A stretch of DNA of 64,000 nucleotides from Methylopila sp. M107 (GCF_000384475.1 NZ_ARWB01000001.1:4144123-4208122), one strand, 5' to 3'. Shown: positions 53,147 to 60,859, counted from the stretch's first letter. Notes: generated by a model not told the origin, from the sequence alone. A program made the numbers and translations.

Positions 53147-54073
53147 TCAGGCGGTGAACCAATACCTCGTCAGATGGAACAGGATCGGGGCTGCGAAGAT
53201 CAGGCTGTCGACCCGGTCGAGCACGCCGCCATGGCCCTCAATGACGTAGCCCCAGTCTTTGGCGCCGAGGTCGCGCTTCACCGCCGACAGCACGAAGCCG
53301 CCGAAGAAGCCGGCGGTCACGACCGCGAGCGCCATCGCGAAGGCCTCGAGCGGCGCGAAGGGGGTGAGGCCGTAGAGCGCGGCGCCGATCAGCGCCGCCG
53401 ACAGCCCGCCGCCGAACAGGCCCTCGAGCGTCTTCGACGGGCTGACGTTCGGCGAGAAGCGGGTGCGGCCGAGCGTCTTGCCGAAGACGTATTGCAGGAC
53501 GTCCGACAGCTGGCAGACGACGACGAGCCAAAGAAGCAGCAAAGCGGGCTCCGCGCCGGTCTCGAGCATCAGCAGCGCCGGCGCGTGGCTCAGCATGTAG
53601 ACGCCGAGCATCAGCCCCCACTGGGTGCGGGCGCTGCGGGCGAGAAAGTCCTTCACGTCGCCCGCGAGCGTCGCGAGCGCCGGCAGGGCCAGGAAGGCGT
53701 AGACCGGGATCAGGATCACGAACAGGCCGTACCAGCCGGTCCAGAGCAGGTAGTAATGGTAGGGCAGCACGATGAAGAACGAGGCGAACAGCGCGCGGTG
53801 GTCGCCGGGCCGCGACGGCGCGAGCGTCCAGAACTCGCGCAGCGCCATGAAGGAGAGGCCCGCGAACAGCAGCGTCACCGCGCCCTTGCCGACCAGCAAG
53901 GCCGAGCCGAACACGAGCACCATCACCCACCAGGACCGCGTGCGGGCGTTGAGGTTCTGGACGGTGGCGCGGCCCTCGTCGGTTGTCGCGCGCCGCTCCA
54001 GCAGTTTGCCGGCGACGCTTCCCGCGACCAGCACCGCGAAGACCAGCGACAGGACGATGGCGAGCGGGCTCAT
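53147..54073 (-). CDS. cdsA: Phosphatidate cytidylyltransferase (CdsA family)
   Basis: A 308-residue membrane enzyme of the CdsA family, which makes CDP-diacylglycerol or a related CDP-lipid. About eight helices are visible. The C-terminal signature is present in the form VVCQLSDVLQYVFGKTLGRTRFSPNVSPSKTLEGLFGGGL...FFGGFVLSAVKRDLGAKDWGYVIEGHGGVLDRVDSLIF (the S-x(2)-D/K-R-D-x(3)-KD motif). The ATG at 54073 overlaps the plsC stop by 4 bases. The order CDP-alcohol transferase, plsC, cdsA on one strand suggests a dedicated phospholipid pathway, distinct from the housekeeping cdsA found near dxr in most bacteria. Confidence 0.92.
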   Translation of the reverse strand: MSPLAIVLSLVFAVLVAGSVAGKLLERRATTDEGRATVQNLNARTRSWWVMVLVFGSALLVGKGAVTLLFAGLSFMALREFWTLAPSRPGDHRALFASFFIVLPYHYYLLWTGWYGLFVILIPVYAFLALPALATLAGDVKDFLARSARTQWGLMLGVYMLSHAPALLMLETGAEPALLLLWLVVVCQLSDVLQYVFGKTLGRTRFSPNVSPSKTLEGLFGGGLSAALIGAALYGLTPFAPLEAFAMALAVVTAGFFGGFVLSAVKRDLGAKDWGYVIEGHGGVLDRVDSLIFAAPILFHLTRYWFTA

Positions 54074-54699
54074 GCGGCGTCTCCCGCGCGCGCCGACCCG
54101 AGCGCCTCGACGGCCGCGCGGGCGCGCTCCAGAAAGGCCTCGCGGGTCTCGGCCGGCCGAAGCGCGATCGGCGCACCGAAATGCGCCGTGCAGGTCATCG
54201 GCACGATCAGGATCGACCCCTTCGGCATGACGCGCGACAGATTGTCCAGATGGACCGGCACCAGCTCGACGCCCGGAAACCGCTGCGCCAGCCGGTGGAG
54301 ACCGCCCTTGAACGGCGCGATGGCCTCGCCCGTGCCGCGCGTGCCTTCGGGAAAGATCAGCGCCGAGCGGCCGGACTGCAGCAGCGCCTCGACGGGCGCG
54401 AGCGGGTCGCCGTCGCCCTTGCGGTCGCGGTCGATCAGCACGGAGTTCAGGCAGTCGACCGCGAAGAAGCGTTTTAGCGCGCCGGTTCCCCAGTAGTCGC
54501 GGGCGGCGACCGGATGGGTGGTCTTGCGCAAGGGGCGGGGCAGGGCGGCGATCACGGCGAGCGTGTCGAAGTGGCTCGCATGGTTCGCGAAATAGATCCG
54601 CCGGTTGGGCGAGGGCTTGCACCCCGACCAATCGCTGCGCGCGCCGACCAGCACGCGCACCGCGAAGACGAGGACCGCGCGGGCGGCGTCGACGATCAT
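54070..54699 (-). CDS. plsC: 1-acyl-glycerol-3-phosphate acyltransferase
   Basis: A 209-residue PlsC-family acyltransferase. Seen: N-terminal membrane segment (IVDAARAVLVFAVRVLVG), the HX4D catalytic motif in YFANHASHFDTLAVIAAL, the ARDYWGTGALKRFF segment, FPEGTRGTGEAIAPFKGGLHRLA (substrate-binding EGTR) and a C-terminal VPVHLDNLSRVMPKG. Start ATG 54699 has GGAAGAGCC upstream. A longer frame to 54972 runs through a family B element and is rejected. The ATG of cdsA overlaps its stop, so the two are translated together. Confidence 0.93.
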   Translation of the reverse strand: MIVDAARAVLVFAVRVLVGARSDWSGCKPSPNRRIYFANHASHFDTLAVIAALPRPLRKTTHPVAARDYWGTGALKRFFAVDCLNSVLIDRDRKGDGDPLAPVEALLQSGRSALIFPEGTRGTGEAIAPFKGGLHRLAQRFPGVELVPVHLDNLSRVMPKGSILIVPMTCTAHFGAPIALRPAETREAFLERARAAVEALGSARAGDAA

Positions 54700-54709
54700 G
54701 TGAAGGCTC

Positions 54710-54843
54710 TTCCACCTCTCCCCGGTGGGGAGAGGTCGTGAGGCGAAGCCGAGCGGGTGAGGGGGAGCAGGGTTTTCCGGAAAGGGCGAGACCCCCTCAC
54801 CCGGCCCTGCGGGCCGACCTCTCCCCACCGGGGAGAGGTGAAG
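54710..54843. repeat. 134-bp composite family B element, second copy
   Basis: Inverted relative to 38059-38192 and the same length. The ends are TTCCACCTCTCCCCGGTGGG and CCACCGGGGAGAGGTGAAG, the inner arms GGGTGAGGGGG and CCCCCTCACCCGG, and the core GGTTTTCCGGAAAGG (54772-54786). It lies between the CDP-alcohol transferase and plsC genes. Exact size and core conservation in both copies suggest a defined unit rather than random repeat clusters. Confidence 0.8.
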
Positions 54844-54880
54844 AGCCGTCGCGCTCTGGACTCCGCTGTTTCGTCGACTC

Positions 54881-55525
54881 TCATCGCGCCTCGAGCTCCC
54901 GGCCGATCGCAAGCGTGCGCGTCGCACAGGTGATGGCGCTTCCCGCCGCGATAAGGACGATCGCGACGCCAAGCGACCAGCGCGTATCCGAAAACGTCCA
55001 CTCGATCGACTGCGCGACGAGCCCGACTGTCAGCAGCGCCATGCGCCGCTGCTTCGCCATGATCCCTGAAAAATCCTGCGTCAGCCCGAGCGAGCCGCCG
55101 AACACCCGCACGTAAGCGGTGAGCGCCGCGAGCAGCGCGGCCGCCCAGCCGGCCCAGCCGATGCCGGCCGCGTAGCCGATCGGGACCAGCAGCAGCGTGT
55201 CGGCGACGCGGTCCGGAAACTCGTTCCAGATCGCCCCGACGGCGGACTTCTTGCCGCCCTCGATCGCCACCATGCCGTCGAGCAGGTTGCAGACGAGGCG
55301 GAGCTGGACGCAAAGGGCTGCGAACAGCCAGCCGAGAGGGTTGTCCGCAAGCCCGATCAGCGCGCAGCCGATGGCGGCGAAGACCACCGAGACGCCGGAG
55401 ATCTGATTCGGCGTCACGCTCGACGCCGCGAGCCTCGCCGCGATCGCCTTGGCCCAGCCCGCGTCGCGGCTCGCGATCGGACGGCGGGCGGGGTCGAGCG
55501 GAGCGTCTGGAACCTCTGACGGCAT
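54881..55525 (-). CDS. CDP-alcohol phosphatidyltransferase family protein
   Basis: A 214-residue membrane protein of the CDP-alcohol phosphatidyltransferase superfamily, with five or six helices. The canonical motif D-x2-DG-x2-AR-x8-G-x3-D-x3-D appears in altered form: NLLDGMVAIEGGKKSAVGAIWNEFPDRVAD (N80, D83, G84, A87, I88, D105, D109). The first Asp is Asn and the Arg is Ile. With metal-binding Asps still present, activity is plausible but the substrate may be unusual. Encoded with plsC and cdsA, separated from plsC only by the composite repeat. Start ATG at 55525. Confidence 0.86.
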   Translation of the reverse strand: MPSEVPDAPLDPARRPIASRDAGWAKAIAARLAASSVTPNQISGVSVVFAAIGCALIGLADNPLGWLFAALCVQLRLVCNLLDGMVAIEGGKKSAVGAIWNEFPDRVADTLLLVPIGYAAGIGWAGWAAALLAALTAYVRVFGGSLGLTQDFSGIMAKQRRMALLTVGLVAQSIEWTFSDTRWSLGVAIVLIAAGSAITCATRTLAIGRELEAR

Positions 55526-55573
55526 CGTGGCGGAACGGTCCCCAACAGGTCGTGCGGGCGACCGGCGTGCAAA

Positions 55574-56551
55574 CTAGCCGCTCCCGGTCCCGACGGCAAA
55601 GTCGGAGCGGCGCCGTCCATGGCCTTCAACTTCGGGCCCGCTCACGAATTCCGCCTCAATCCACCTTCGGAGCGCAAGCACCGCCGGCCGTTCTCCCGCA
55701 GTCTCCGGAAACACGAAGTCGTAGCGCCAGCCCTCGAGCACGGGGCCGAACGGCTGGACCAGCACGCCCGAGCCGAGTTCCGCCGCGACCAGTTCGAGGC
55801 TGAGCAGCGCCACGCCCTGACCTGCGGCGGCGGCGAGGATCGCGCTGGTCTCGTCGTTGAACGTCGCGCCGGCGCGCGGGTCCGCCAAAGGGAGGCCGGC
55901 GGCCTCCACCCATTTGGTCCATGTCGGCACGGTGGCGCCGGCCCCCACGCGCCAGTCGAAGTGGATCAGCGCGTGGTTTGCGAGATCATCCGGGCGCGTC
56001 AGGCTGAGCCGCGGGCTCGCGACCGGCGCGAAACGGTCCGTCATTAGCGGTCGCCGGGTCAGCCCGCCGCCTGACCCGAGCCCATAGCGGATCGCGGCGT
56101 CCGCCTCGCCGCCCGCGAGGTCGACCGGGTCGTCGGAGGCGTGAAGTCTCAGGTCCCAGCCGGGATTGAGCTCGCGAAACCGGGCCGCGCGGGGCGCCAG
56201 CAGCTTTGCGGTGAACGCGACCGTCGCGGACAGCGTCGCGACCTTGCGGACGGGCTTTCGGCGCAAGGCGTCGATCGCCGTGGACATCTCGTCGAAGCCG
56301 CGAGTCAGCGCCGGCAGCAGCGCGAGGCCGGCCTCGGTGAGCGCGACCTTGCGGGGCTTCCGCTCGAACAGCGACAGGCCGAGCTGCTCCTCCAACTGCC
56401 GGATCTGGTGGCTGATCGCGGTCGGCGTGACGCCAAGCTCTTCCGCGGCGCGCTGAAAACTGAGACGGCGGCCGGCGGCCTCGAAGGCTCGCAGCGCTCC
56501 GAGCGGGGGAAGGCGCCTGCCGTCGGTTTGAGATGAACTGAACTCATCCAT
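55574..56551 (-). CDS. LysR-family transcription regulator, GcvA-like
   Basis: A 325-residue regulator. An N-terminal winged helix-turn-helix (about 14-75: LPPLGALRAFEAAGRRLSFQRAAEELGVTPTAISHQIRQLEEQLGLSLFERKPRKVALTEAG) is followed by a two-lobed effector domain (about 100-300: VATLSATVAFTAKLLAPRAARFRELNPGWDLRLHASDDPVDL, ANHALIHFDW). The GALRAFEAAGRR start is typical of the GcvA group. ATG at 56551 is used, and the longer frame to 56725 is not credible. It is divergent from the SMR pump and azoreductase genes with 102 bases between, so those are the likely targets. Confidence 0.93.
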   Translation of the reverse strand: MDEFSSSQTDGRRLPPLGALRAFEAAGRRLSFQRAAEELGVTPTAISHQIRQLEEQLGLSLFERKPRKVALTEAGLALLPALTRGFDEMSTAIDALRRKPVRKVATLSATVAFTAKLLAPRAARFRELNPGWDLRLHASDDPVDLAGGEADAAIRYGLGSGGGLTRRPLMTDRFAPVASPRLSLTRPDDLANHALIHFDWRVGAGATVPTWTKWVEAAGLPLADPRAGATFNDETSAILAAAAGQGVALLSLELVAAELGSGVLVQPFGPVLEGWRYDFVFPETAGERPAVLALRRWIEAEFVSGPEVEGHGRRRSDFAVGTGSG

Positions 56552-56653
56552 TGCCTGAGAACTTCGCGTTTGTCGGAAGCCGGCGCAAGCCTCATCTCTC
56601 GACCCAACGCAATCGAGAACTCTTTCGATATTGAACATATGGGAGGCAAGGCC

Positions 56654-56971
56654 ATGGCCTGGCTCTATCTCGCGGCGGCGGCGGTCTTCGAGATCGTCTT
56701 CGCGCTCGGCATGAAATATTCGCAAGGCTTCACCAAGCTCGGACCGTCCGTCCTGACCGCGGTCGCGGTGGCGGGCGGGCTCGGCTTCCTGGGGCTCGCG
56801 CTGAAGGATCTGCCGGTCTCGGTCGCCTATCCGATCTGGACCGCGGTCGGCACGCTCGGCACCGTCGTGTTCGGCTTCGCGCTGCTCGGCGAGGCGCTGA
56901 CACTCGCCAAGGTCCTGTCGGCGGTGGCGATCGTGGGCGGCGTCGCCGGCCTCAAGATCGCGTCGAGCTGA
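56654..56971 (+). CDS. Small multidrug resistance (SMR) transporter
   Basis: A 105-residue, four-helix proton-coupled exporter of the SMR family, nearer SugE/guanidinium-type than EmrE in the motifs KDLPVSVAYPIWTAVGTLGTVVFG. The essential membrane glutamate is E13 (AAVFEIVFALGMKYSQGFTKL). The ATG at 56654 follows GGGAGG by 7 bases, and an upstream ATG (56639) is less likely. It starts an apparent operon with the azoreductase gene, 11 bases between, and is divergent from a LysR regulator. Confidence 0.93.
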   Translation: MAWLYLAAAAVFEIVFALGMKYSQGFTKLGPSVLTAVAVAGGLGFLGLALKDLPVSVAYPIWTAVGTLGTVVFGFALLGEALTLAKVLSAVAIVGGVAGLKIASS

Positions 56972-56982
56972 GAAGGGGAGCG

Positions 56983-57648
56983 ATGGCGACCCTGCTCCAC
57001 ATCGACGCCAGCGGCCGCACGAGCCGCTCGGTCTCCAGGGACCTGTCGCGGCGCTTCGTCGAGGCCTGGGCCTCGCGGCGGCCGGACGACCGCGTCATCC
57101 GCCGCGATCTCGCCGAAACGCCGCCGCCGCTGATGTCCGAGGCGTGGATCGCCGCGGCCTTCACGCCGCCGGACCGGCGCGACGCCGCGATGCGCGACGC
57201 GCTCGCCTGGTCGGACGGAGCGATCGACGAACTCGCGGCGGCGGACCTCATCGTGCTCGGCGCGCCGATGTACAATTACGGCATGCCGGCCGCGCTGAAG
57301 GCCTGGGTCGACCAGGTGATCCGCGTCGGCAGGACCTTCTCGTTCGACCTTGCGCGCGGCGACGACCCGATCGAGCCGACGCTGTCGGGCAAGCGGCTCG
57401 TCGTGCTGAGTTCGCGCGGCGAGTTCGGGTTCCGCGAGCCCGGCCCGCGCGCGGCGCGCAACCATCTCGACCCGCATATCGAGACCGTCGCGCCCTATCT
57501 CGGCGTGGCGGCGGCCGACATCCGCACGATCACGGTCGAGTATCAGGAGTTCGGCGACGAGCGCCACGCGCAGTCGCGCGCTGATGCGGAAGCGGCGGTC
57601 GAGGCGCTCGTCGGAGAGCTGGCGGGGCCTTCGGTCAGGGGGGCGTGA
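56983..57648 (+). CDS. azoR: FMN-dependent NADH-azoreductase / NAD(P)H quinone reductase
   Basis: A 221-residue flavodoxin-fold reductase of the AzoR family, which reduces azo dyes and quinones. Seen: N-terminal TLLHIDASGRTSRSVSRDLSRRFVEAW (FMN phosphate loop), LAAADLIVLGAPMYNYGMPAALKAWVDQVIRVGRTFSF (isoalloxazine-binding APMYNYGMP), and VVLSSRGEFG, then a C-terminal LGVAAADIRTITVEYQ. The start ATG has GGGGAG upstream. Co-transcription with the SMR pump suggests response to toxic aromatic or cationic compounds. Confidence 0.93.
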   Translation: MATLLHIDASGRTSRSVSRDLSRRFVEAWASRRPDDRVIRRDLAETPPPLMSEAWIAAAFTPPDRRDAAMRDALAWSDGAIDELAAADLIVLGAPMYNYGMPAALKAWVDQVIRVGRTFSFDLARGDDPIEPTLSGKRLVVLSSRGEFGFREPGPRAARNHLDPHIETVAPYLGVAAADIRTITVEYQEFGDERHAQSRADAEAAVEALVGELAGPSVRGA

Positions 57649-57652
57649 CGTT

Positions 57653-57758
57653 CTTCCTTGTCCCGGCCCCCGAGCCGGGACCCGGACCCGCCGACGGTCC
57701 CTGCATCGAACTGCGCCGTCGCGCGTCTGGGTCCCGGGTCGAGCCCGGGACGAGAAAG
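57653..57758. repeat. Family C TCCCGG repeat between azoR and the UDG gene
   Basis: Left hairpin arm CTTGTCCCGGCCCCCGAGCC with GGGACCCGGAC, and right arm GTCTGGGTCCCGGGTCGAGC with CCGGGACGAGAAAG, form an imperfect 106-bp palindrome. The same TCCCGG hairpins occur at 60860-60896 and, with different interior, at 63140-63346. Confidence 0.75.
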
Positions 57759-57797
57759 GGTCGCGACTCTCTGCGCGGCGACGGCTAAAACACGTCG

Positions 57798-58625
57798 ATG
57801 GACCGTCCCCCGCTCTCCCACGACGCCGCCCGCGCGGCCCTCGACTGGTATGTCGAGATGGGCGTCGACTGCGCGATCGAGGAGACGCCGCAGGACCGCT
57901 ACGCCGAGAGCGCGACACGGAAGCAGGTCGCCGCGGCGCCGGGTCCACGCGCCGAGCAGCCGCGCGCGGCCGAGGAGCTTGCGCGGCCGGCGGTGTCGAC
58001 CGCAGCGCTGCTTTCGACGCCCGAAGAAGGCGCGACAGCCGCGCGCGAGGCCGCGGCCTCCGCCGCGACGCTGGAGGAGCTGCGCGCGAACCTCGAGGCC
58101 TTCGACGGCTGCGCGCTGAAGACGACAGCAAGCCGGCTCGTCTTCGCCGACGGGACGCCGGGGGCGAAGCTGATGCTGATCGGCGAGGCGCCGGGACGCG
58201 AAGAGGATCTGTCGGGGCTGCCCTTCGTCGGCCGCTCCGGCCAGCTGCTCGACCGGATGCTGGCCGCGATCGGGCTCGACCGCTCGTCGGCCTATATCGC
58301 GAACGTCATCCCGTGGCGGCCGCCCGGCAACCGCACGCCGACGCCGCAGGAGACCGAGACCTGCCTTCCGTTCGTGCGCCGGCAGATCGAGCTCGCGGAG
58401 CCCGACGTGCTGCTCGCGCTCGGCGGGGCGGCGGCGCAGAGCCTGTTCCGCGCCAAGGACGGCATCATGAAGCTGCGCGGCCGCTGGATCGACTACGAGG
58501 CGGGTCCGCGCCGCATCAAGGCGATGGCGACGCTTCACCCGGCCTATCTGCTCCGGAGCCCGGCCCAGAAGGCGCTCGCCTGGCGCGACCTCAAGGCGGT
58601 CCGGCAGGCGCTTTCGGAAGGCTAA
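57798..58625 (+). CDS. Uracil-DNA glycosylase, family 4-like, without iron-sulphur ligands
   Basis: A 275-residue DNA repair enzyme. The catalytic region is family 4 type: LMLIGEAPGREEDLSGLPFVGRSGQLLDRMLAAIGL (motif I, GEAPG), NVIPWRPPGNRTPTPQETETCLPFVRRQIEL, and motif III TLHPAYLLRSP. The N-terminal ~85 residues are Ala-rich and variable. Classical family 4 members bind a 4Fe-4S cluster through four cysteines. Here the position before PPGNR is Trp, and only C105 (FDGCALKTTA) and a later Cys (ETCLPF) remain, so a cluster is unlikely. A stand-alone gene. The start ATG lies 39 bases after a family C repeat. Confidence 0.9.
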   Translation: MDRPPLSHDAARAALDWYVEMGVDCAIEETPQDRYAESATRKQVAAAPGPRAEQPRAAEELARPAVSTAALLSTPEEGATAAREAAASAATLEELRANLEAFDGCALKTTASRLVFADGTPGAKLMLIGEAPGREEDLSGLPFVGRSGQLLDRMLAAIGLDRSSAYIANVIPWRPPGNRTPTPQETETCLPFVRRQIELAEPDVLLALGGAAAQSLFRAKDGIMKLRGRWIDYEAGPRRIKAMATLHPAYLLRSPAQKALAWRDLKAVRQALSEG

Positions 58626-58670
58626 GCGCCCCCAACCGCCTCGCCTCGTCAGCGCTTCCGTCACTGCATG

Positions 58671-58717
58671 TCTGGCATGCCACTGCGACCATAGTCGTAT
58701 GGCATCTGGCATGCCAC
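58671..58717. promoter_or_regulatory. Two direct copies of TCTGGCATGCCAC (operator candidate)
   Basis: Identical 13-mers at 58671-58683 and 58705-58717, each containing the palindrome TGGCATGCCA, with centres 34 bases apart. They lie just upstream of the small gene at 58770. Paired palindromes spaced by about three helical turns suggest binding of a dimeric regulator, perhaps GntR-type, whose sites often look like TGGTATACCA. This is inference. Confidence 0.6.
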
Positions 58718-58769
58718 ATTGCTGTCAACAGGCGACGGGTCCTCCCCGGCGCACCCTCCAGCAAGGTGC

Positions 58770-58919
58770 ATGACGATGATCTCGAACACGATTTCCGCGA
58801 TTTCCGGTTCCGCTTTCGGCGCCTTCCTGGCGCGCGCTTATGCCGAGGTCGAGGCCTTCTTCGAAGAGGCGCTCGTCGCGGTCCAGCGCGCCAACAAGGA
58901 AGAGCCGTTCGGCCTCTAA
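58770..58919 (+). CDS. 49-residue small protein
   Basis: A short frame, ATG 58770 to TAA 58919, with AAGG upstream. The product (TMISNTISAISGSAFGAFLA then RAYAEVEAFFEEALVAVQRA and NKEEPFGL) begins with a moderately hydrophobic helix and ends acidic and amphipathic. It does not fit any family I know. Two palindromic direct repeats precede it. Its stop overlaps that of the convergent gene at 58916. A second ATG at 58776 is possible. Confidence 0.5.
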   Translation: MTMISNTISAISGSAFGAFLARAYAEVEAFFEEALVAVQRANKEEPFGL

Positions 58920-59344
58920 AGCTTCTGGTCGCCCTCTTTCGGGGCCTGCTCTGAAAGCTTTTTGAGGCGCTGCAGGGCCCGTTCGAGGAAACCCGCGACG
59001 CGGTCGATCTGCTCGTCCGAGGGCAGGTCGAGCGTGGCGTCGCGGCTCGGCTGCTTGGCGGCGGCGTCGCCCGACAGCGCCTTCACCTTAGCCTCGAGCT
59101 CCGCGACGCGTTTTTCGAGCGACGCGACCAGCGCGGCCTCCGCCGACGCGCCCTCATCGGTCGCGCGGCAGGCGTAGCCCTCGCCGGACGGCCGGCAGAC
59201 GGCGGTGAGGCCGGTCTGGCGGTCGAGGCGCAGGAACCCGCCTTCGACGGGCTTCAACTCGTAGCGATCCGGCGCCGGCGTCTCGGCGCCGGCCGGAGCC
59301 GTCAGCGCCAACATGGCGGCGGCGGCGAACAGGATGCGCGTCAT
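58916..59344 (-). CDS. Secreted coiled-coil protein of unknown function
   Basis: A 142-residue protein with a clear signal peptide (TRILFAAAAMLALTAPAGAE, cleavage near 20). The mature N-terminal half contains RYELKPVEGGFLRLDRQTGLTAVCRPSGEGYACRATDEG with a conserved-looking cysteine pair, a small beta domain. It is followed by a coiled coil (EAALVASLEKRVAELEAKVKALSG, about 68-92) and an amphipathic tail. Such proteins, with the GFLRLDRQTG and CR..GEGYAC motifs, recur in Hyphomicrobiales but have no known function. It overlaps the convergent 49-residue gene by 4 bases. Confidence 0.82.
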   Translation of the reverse strand: MTRILFAAAAMLALTAPAGAETPAPDRYELKPVEGGFLRLDRQTGLTAVCRPSGEGYACRATDEGASAEAALVASLEKRVAELEAKVKALSGDAAAKQPSRDATLDLPSDEQIDRVAGFLERALQRLKKLSEQAPKEGDQKL

Positions 59345-59374
59345 CGGTCGTCTCCCGCGGCTCTGTCCCGACGC

Positions 59375-59998
59375 CTATTCGATCGGCCGGAACGGCGCCC
59401 TGCCGCCCGTCAGCATGGCGTCGAGCAGGTCGAGCCGATCCTGCCCCCAGAACACCTCGCCGTCGAGCACATAGGACGGCGAGCCGAACACGCCGGCCGC
59501 GATCGCCGCGTCGCGGTTGGCGCGGTAGGCCTCCTGCGCGACGACGTCGTCTGCGGCCTCAAGAGTCGCGGCGGCTGCAAAACCCTGCGCGTCGATCAGT
59601 GCGGCGACGACGTCGCGCGATCCGAGGTCGCGCTCCTCCGCCCAGGCGGCCCGGAAGCCCGAGCCGATGAAGCCGGCGGGATTCTTGCCGGCCCCCAGCA
59701 GCGCGATCACGGCGCGGTCGGCGAGCGAGGGATCGAACGGCCAGTGCTTTGGCCGCGGGTTCAGCTTGCGGCCACGGAGCGCCGCCCAGCGCTGCAGCTC
59801 GACGTCGCGATAGCGGCGGCGCTGGATCGCGCGCTTGGCGAGCGGCAGGCCGCCGGTCTCCTCGAACAGCGCGGGCAGCACCACCGGCTTCCAGCCGATC
59901 GTGAAGCCGTGCTTCGAGGCGAGCGCGACGAGCGGATCGTGGCCGAGATAGGCCCAGGGGGACATCAGCGTGAAATAGACGTCGACATGAGCTGGCAT
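59375..59998 (-). CDS. 2-hydroxychromene-2-carboxylate isomerase-like (DsbA family)
   Basis: A 207-residue glutathione S-transferase kappa/HCCA isomerase-type protein. Seen: N-terminal VDVYFTLMSPWAYLGHDPLVALA with the catalytic Ser in SPWAYLG, IGWKPVVLPALFEETGG, and the C-terminal FGSPSYVLDGEVFWGQDRLDLLDAML (cis-Pro and glutathione-binding). The typical alpha-helical insert lies between. It is predicted to use glutathione to isomerise an aromatic or related acid. The natural substrate is unknown. It follows a 250-residue gene upstream on the same strand, with a 27-base gap. Confidence 0.9.
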   Translation of the reverse strand: MPAHVDVYFTLMSPWAYLGHDPLVALASKHGFTIGWKPVVLPALFEETGGLPLAKRAIQRRRYRDVELQRWAALRGRKLNPRPKHWPFDPSLADRAVIALLGAGKNPAGFIGSGFRAAWAEERDLGSRDVVAALIDAQGFAAAATLEAADDVVAQEAYRANRDAAIAAGVFGSPSYVLDGEVFWGQDRLDLLDAMLTGGRAPFRPIE

Positions 59999-60025
59999 TG
60001 GCGAGGGTCCTGTCCAGTCCGAAGG

Positions 60026-60778
60026 TTATCGCGCGACGGGCTGCCGGCGGACGTCGGTGACGAAGCGGTCCTCGCCGCCCGAGCCCAGCGTGCGCGGAAA
60101 TATGATGATGAGATTGTAGCGCGGCGCCTCGCCGAATTCCTTGCGCAGCTCGAACGACACGCCGTGCTCGAAGACGCGGCCTTCCTTCAGCCCGTCGAGC
60201 TGGTCGAGAACGGCCGGCGGCGGCTCCCAGCCGAGCGTGCGGCAGAACTGGTAGAGCAGATCGCGCGCCACCGTCTTGGTCGCCGGAACGGTGGCCGGGT
60301 CGATCAGGTTCAGTTTCACGCGGATGTTGTCGAGGCGGTCGGATTCCAGCCCGCGCATCGAGATGAACAGGCTCGACACCTTCTGGTCGTCGCCGTCGAT
60401 CGGCTTCACCAGATCCGTGATGCAGTTCCAGCCGCGCATCGGCGGCTGATGCTTCTGGAACTGCGGGCGCTTCAAACCGGTCGCCGTCAGCCCCTTGCAG
60501 AAGGATTCCGGTTTCATCCAGGTGAAGCGGATGAACGGGCCGGGGGCGTCGGGCTCGAGATGGGTGAGCAGCGCGACCAACGAGGCCGGCAGCCGGGCGA
60601 GCGGATCGGACGGCGCCTTCGGCTTCGCGGGCGCCGGGGGAGTGGGCGCAGGAAACGCCCAGTCGAGCGACGCCCAATCCAGTCTGGCCCATGGCGGGCG
60701 CAGGATCACGACCGAAGCGACGCCCGCGATCAGCAGGGCAGCGGCGAGGGCGGCGGAGATCAGCCGGGCGGATGGCAT
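60026..60778 (-). CDS. Exported or membrane-anchored protein of unknown function
   Basis: A 250-residue protein with an N-terminal membrane anchor or signal helix (SARLISAALAAALLIAGVASVVIL), a Pro/Ala linker (PAPTPPAPAKPKAPS) and a folded domain (about 60-245) with FIRFTWMKPESFCKGLTATGLK, QPPMRGWNCITDL and LLYQFCRTLGWEPP. Three cysteines may form disulphides. I do not recognise the family with confidence. It looks like a conserved hypothetical of Hyphomicrobiales, periplasmic. It precedes the HCCA isomerase-like gene with a short gap and probably shares its transcript. Confidence 0.75.
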   Translation of the reverse strand: MPSARLISAALAAALLIAGVASVVILRPPWARLDWASLDWAFPAPTPPAPAKPKAPSDPLARLPASLVALLTHLEPDAPGPFIRFTWMKPESFCKGLTATGLKRPQFQKHQPPMRGWNCITDLVKPIDGDDQKVSSLFISMRGLESDRLDNIRVKLNLIDPATVPATKTVARDLLYQFCRTLGWEPPPAVLDQLDGLKEGRVFEHGVSFELRKEFGEAPRYNLIIIFPRTLGSGGEDRFVTDVRRQPVAR

Positions 60779-60859
60779 GGGCGGACGATCATTAGCCCGA
60801 CGACGCCGCGACGGAAATGAGCCGCCGCGGGAAACCTTTCGACAGTTCGCACGAACGCC

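Noticed and set aside
52908-53162. 84-residue minus-strand frame in the gap before the receptor-like gene
   Set aside because: No ribosome site, no family resemblance, and atypical composition. Probably chance.
58707-58723. Possible sigma-54 promoter (TGGCATGCCACATTGC)
   Set aside because: The distance between GG and GC is one base too long, and the TGGCA is better explained by the repeated TGGCATGCCA palindrome.
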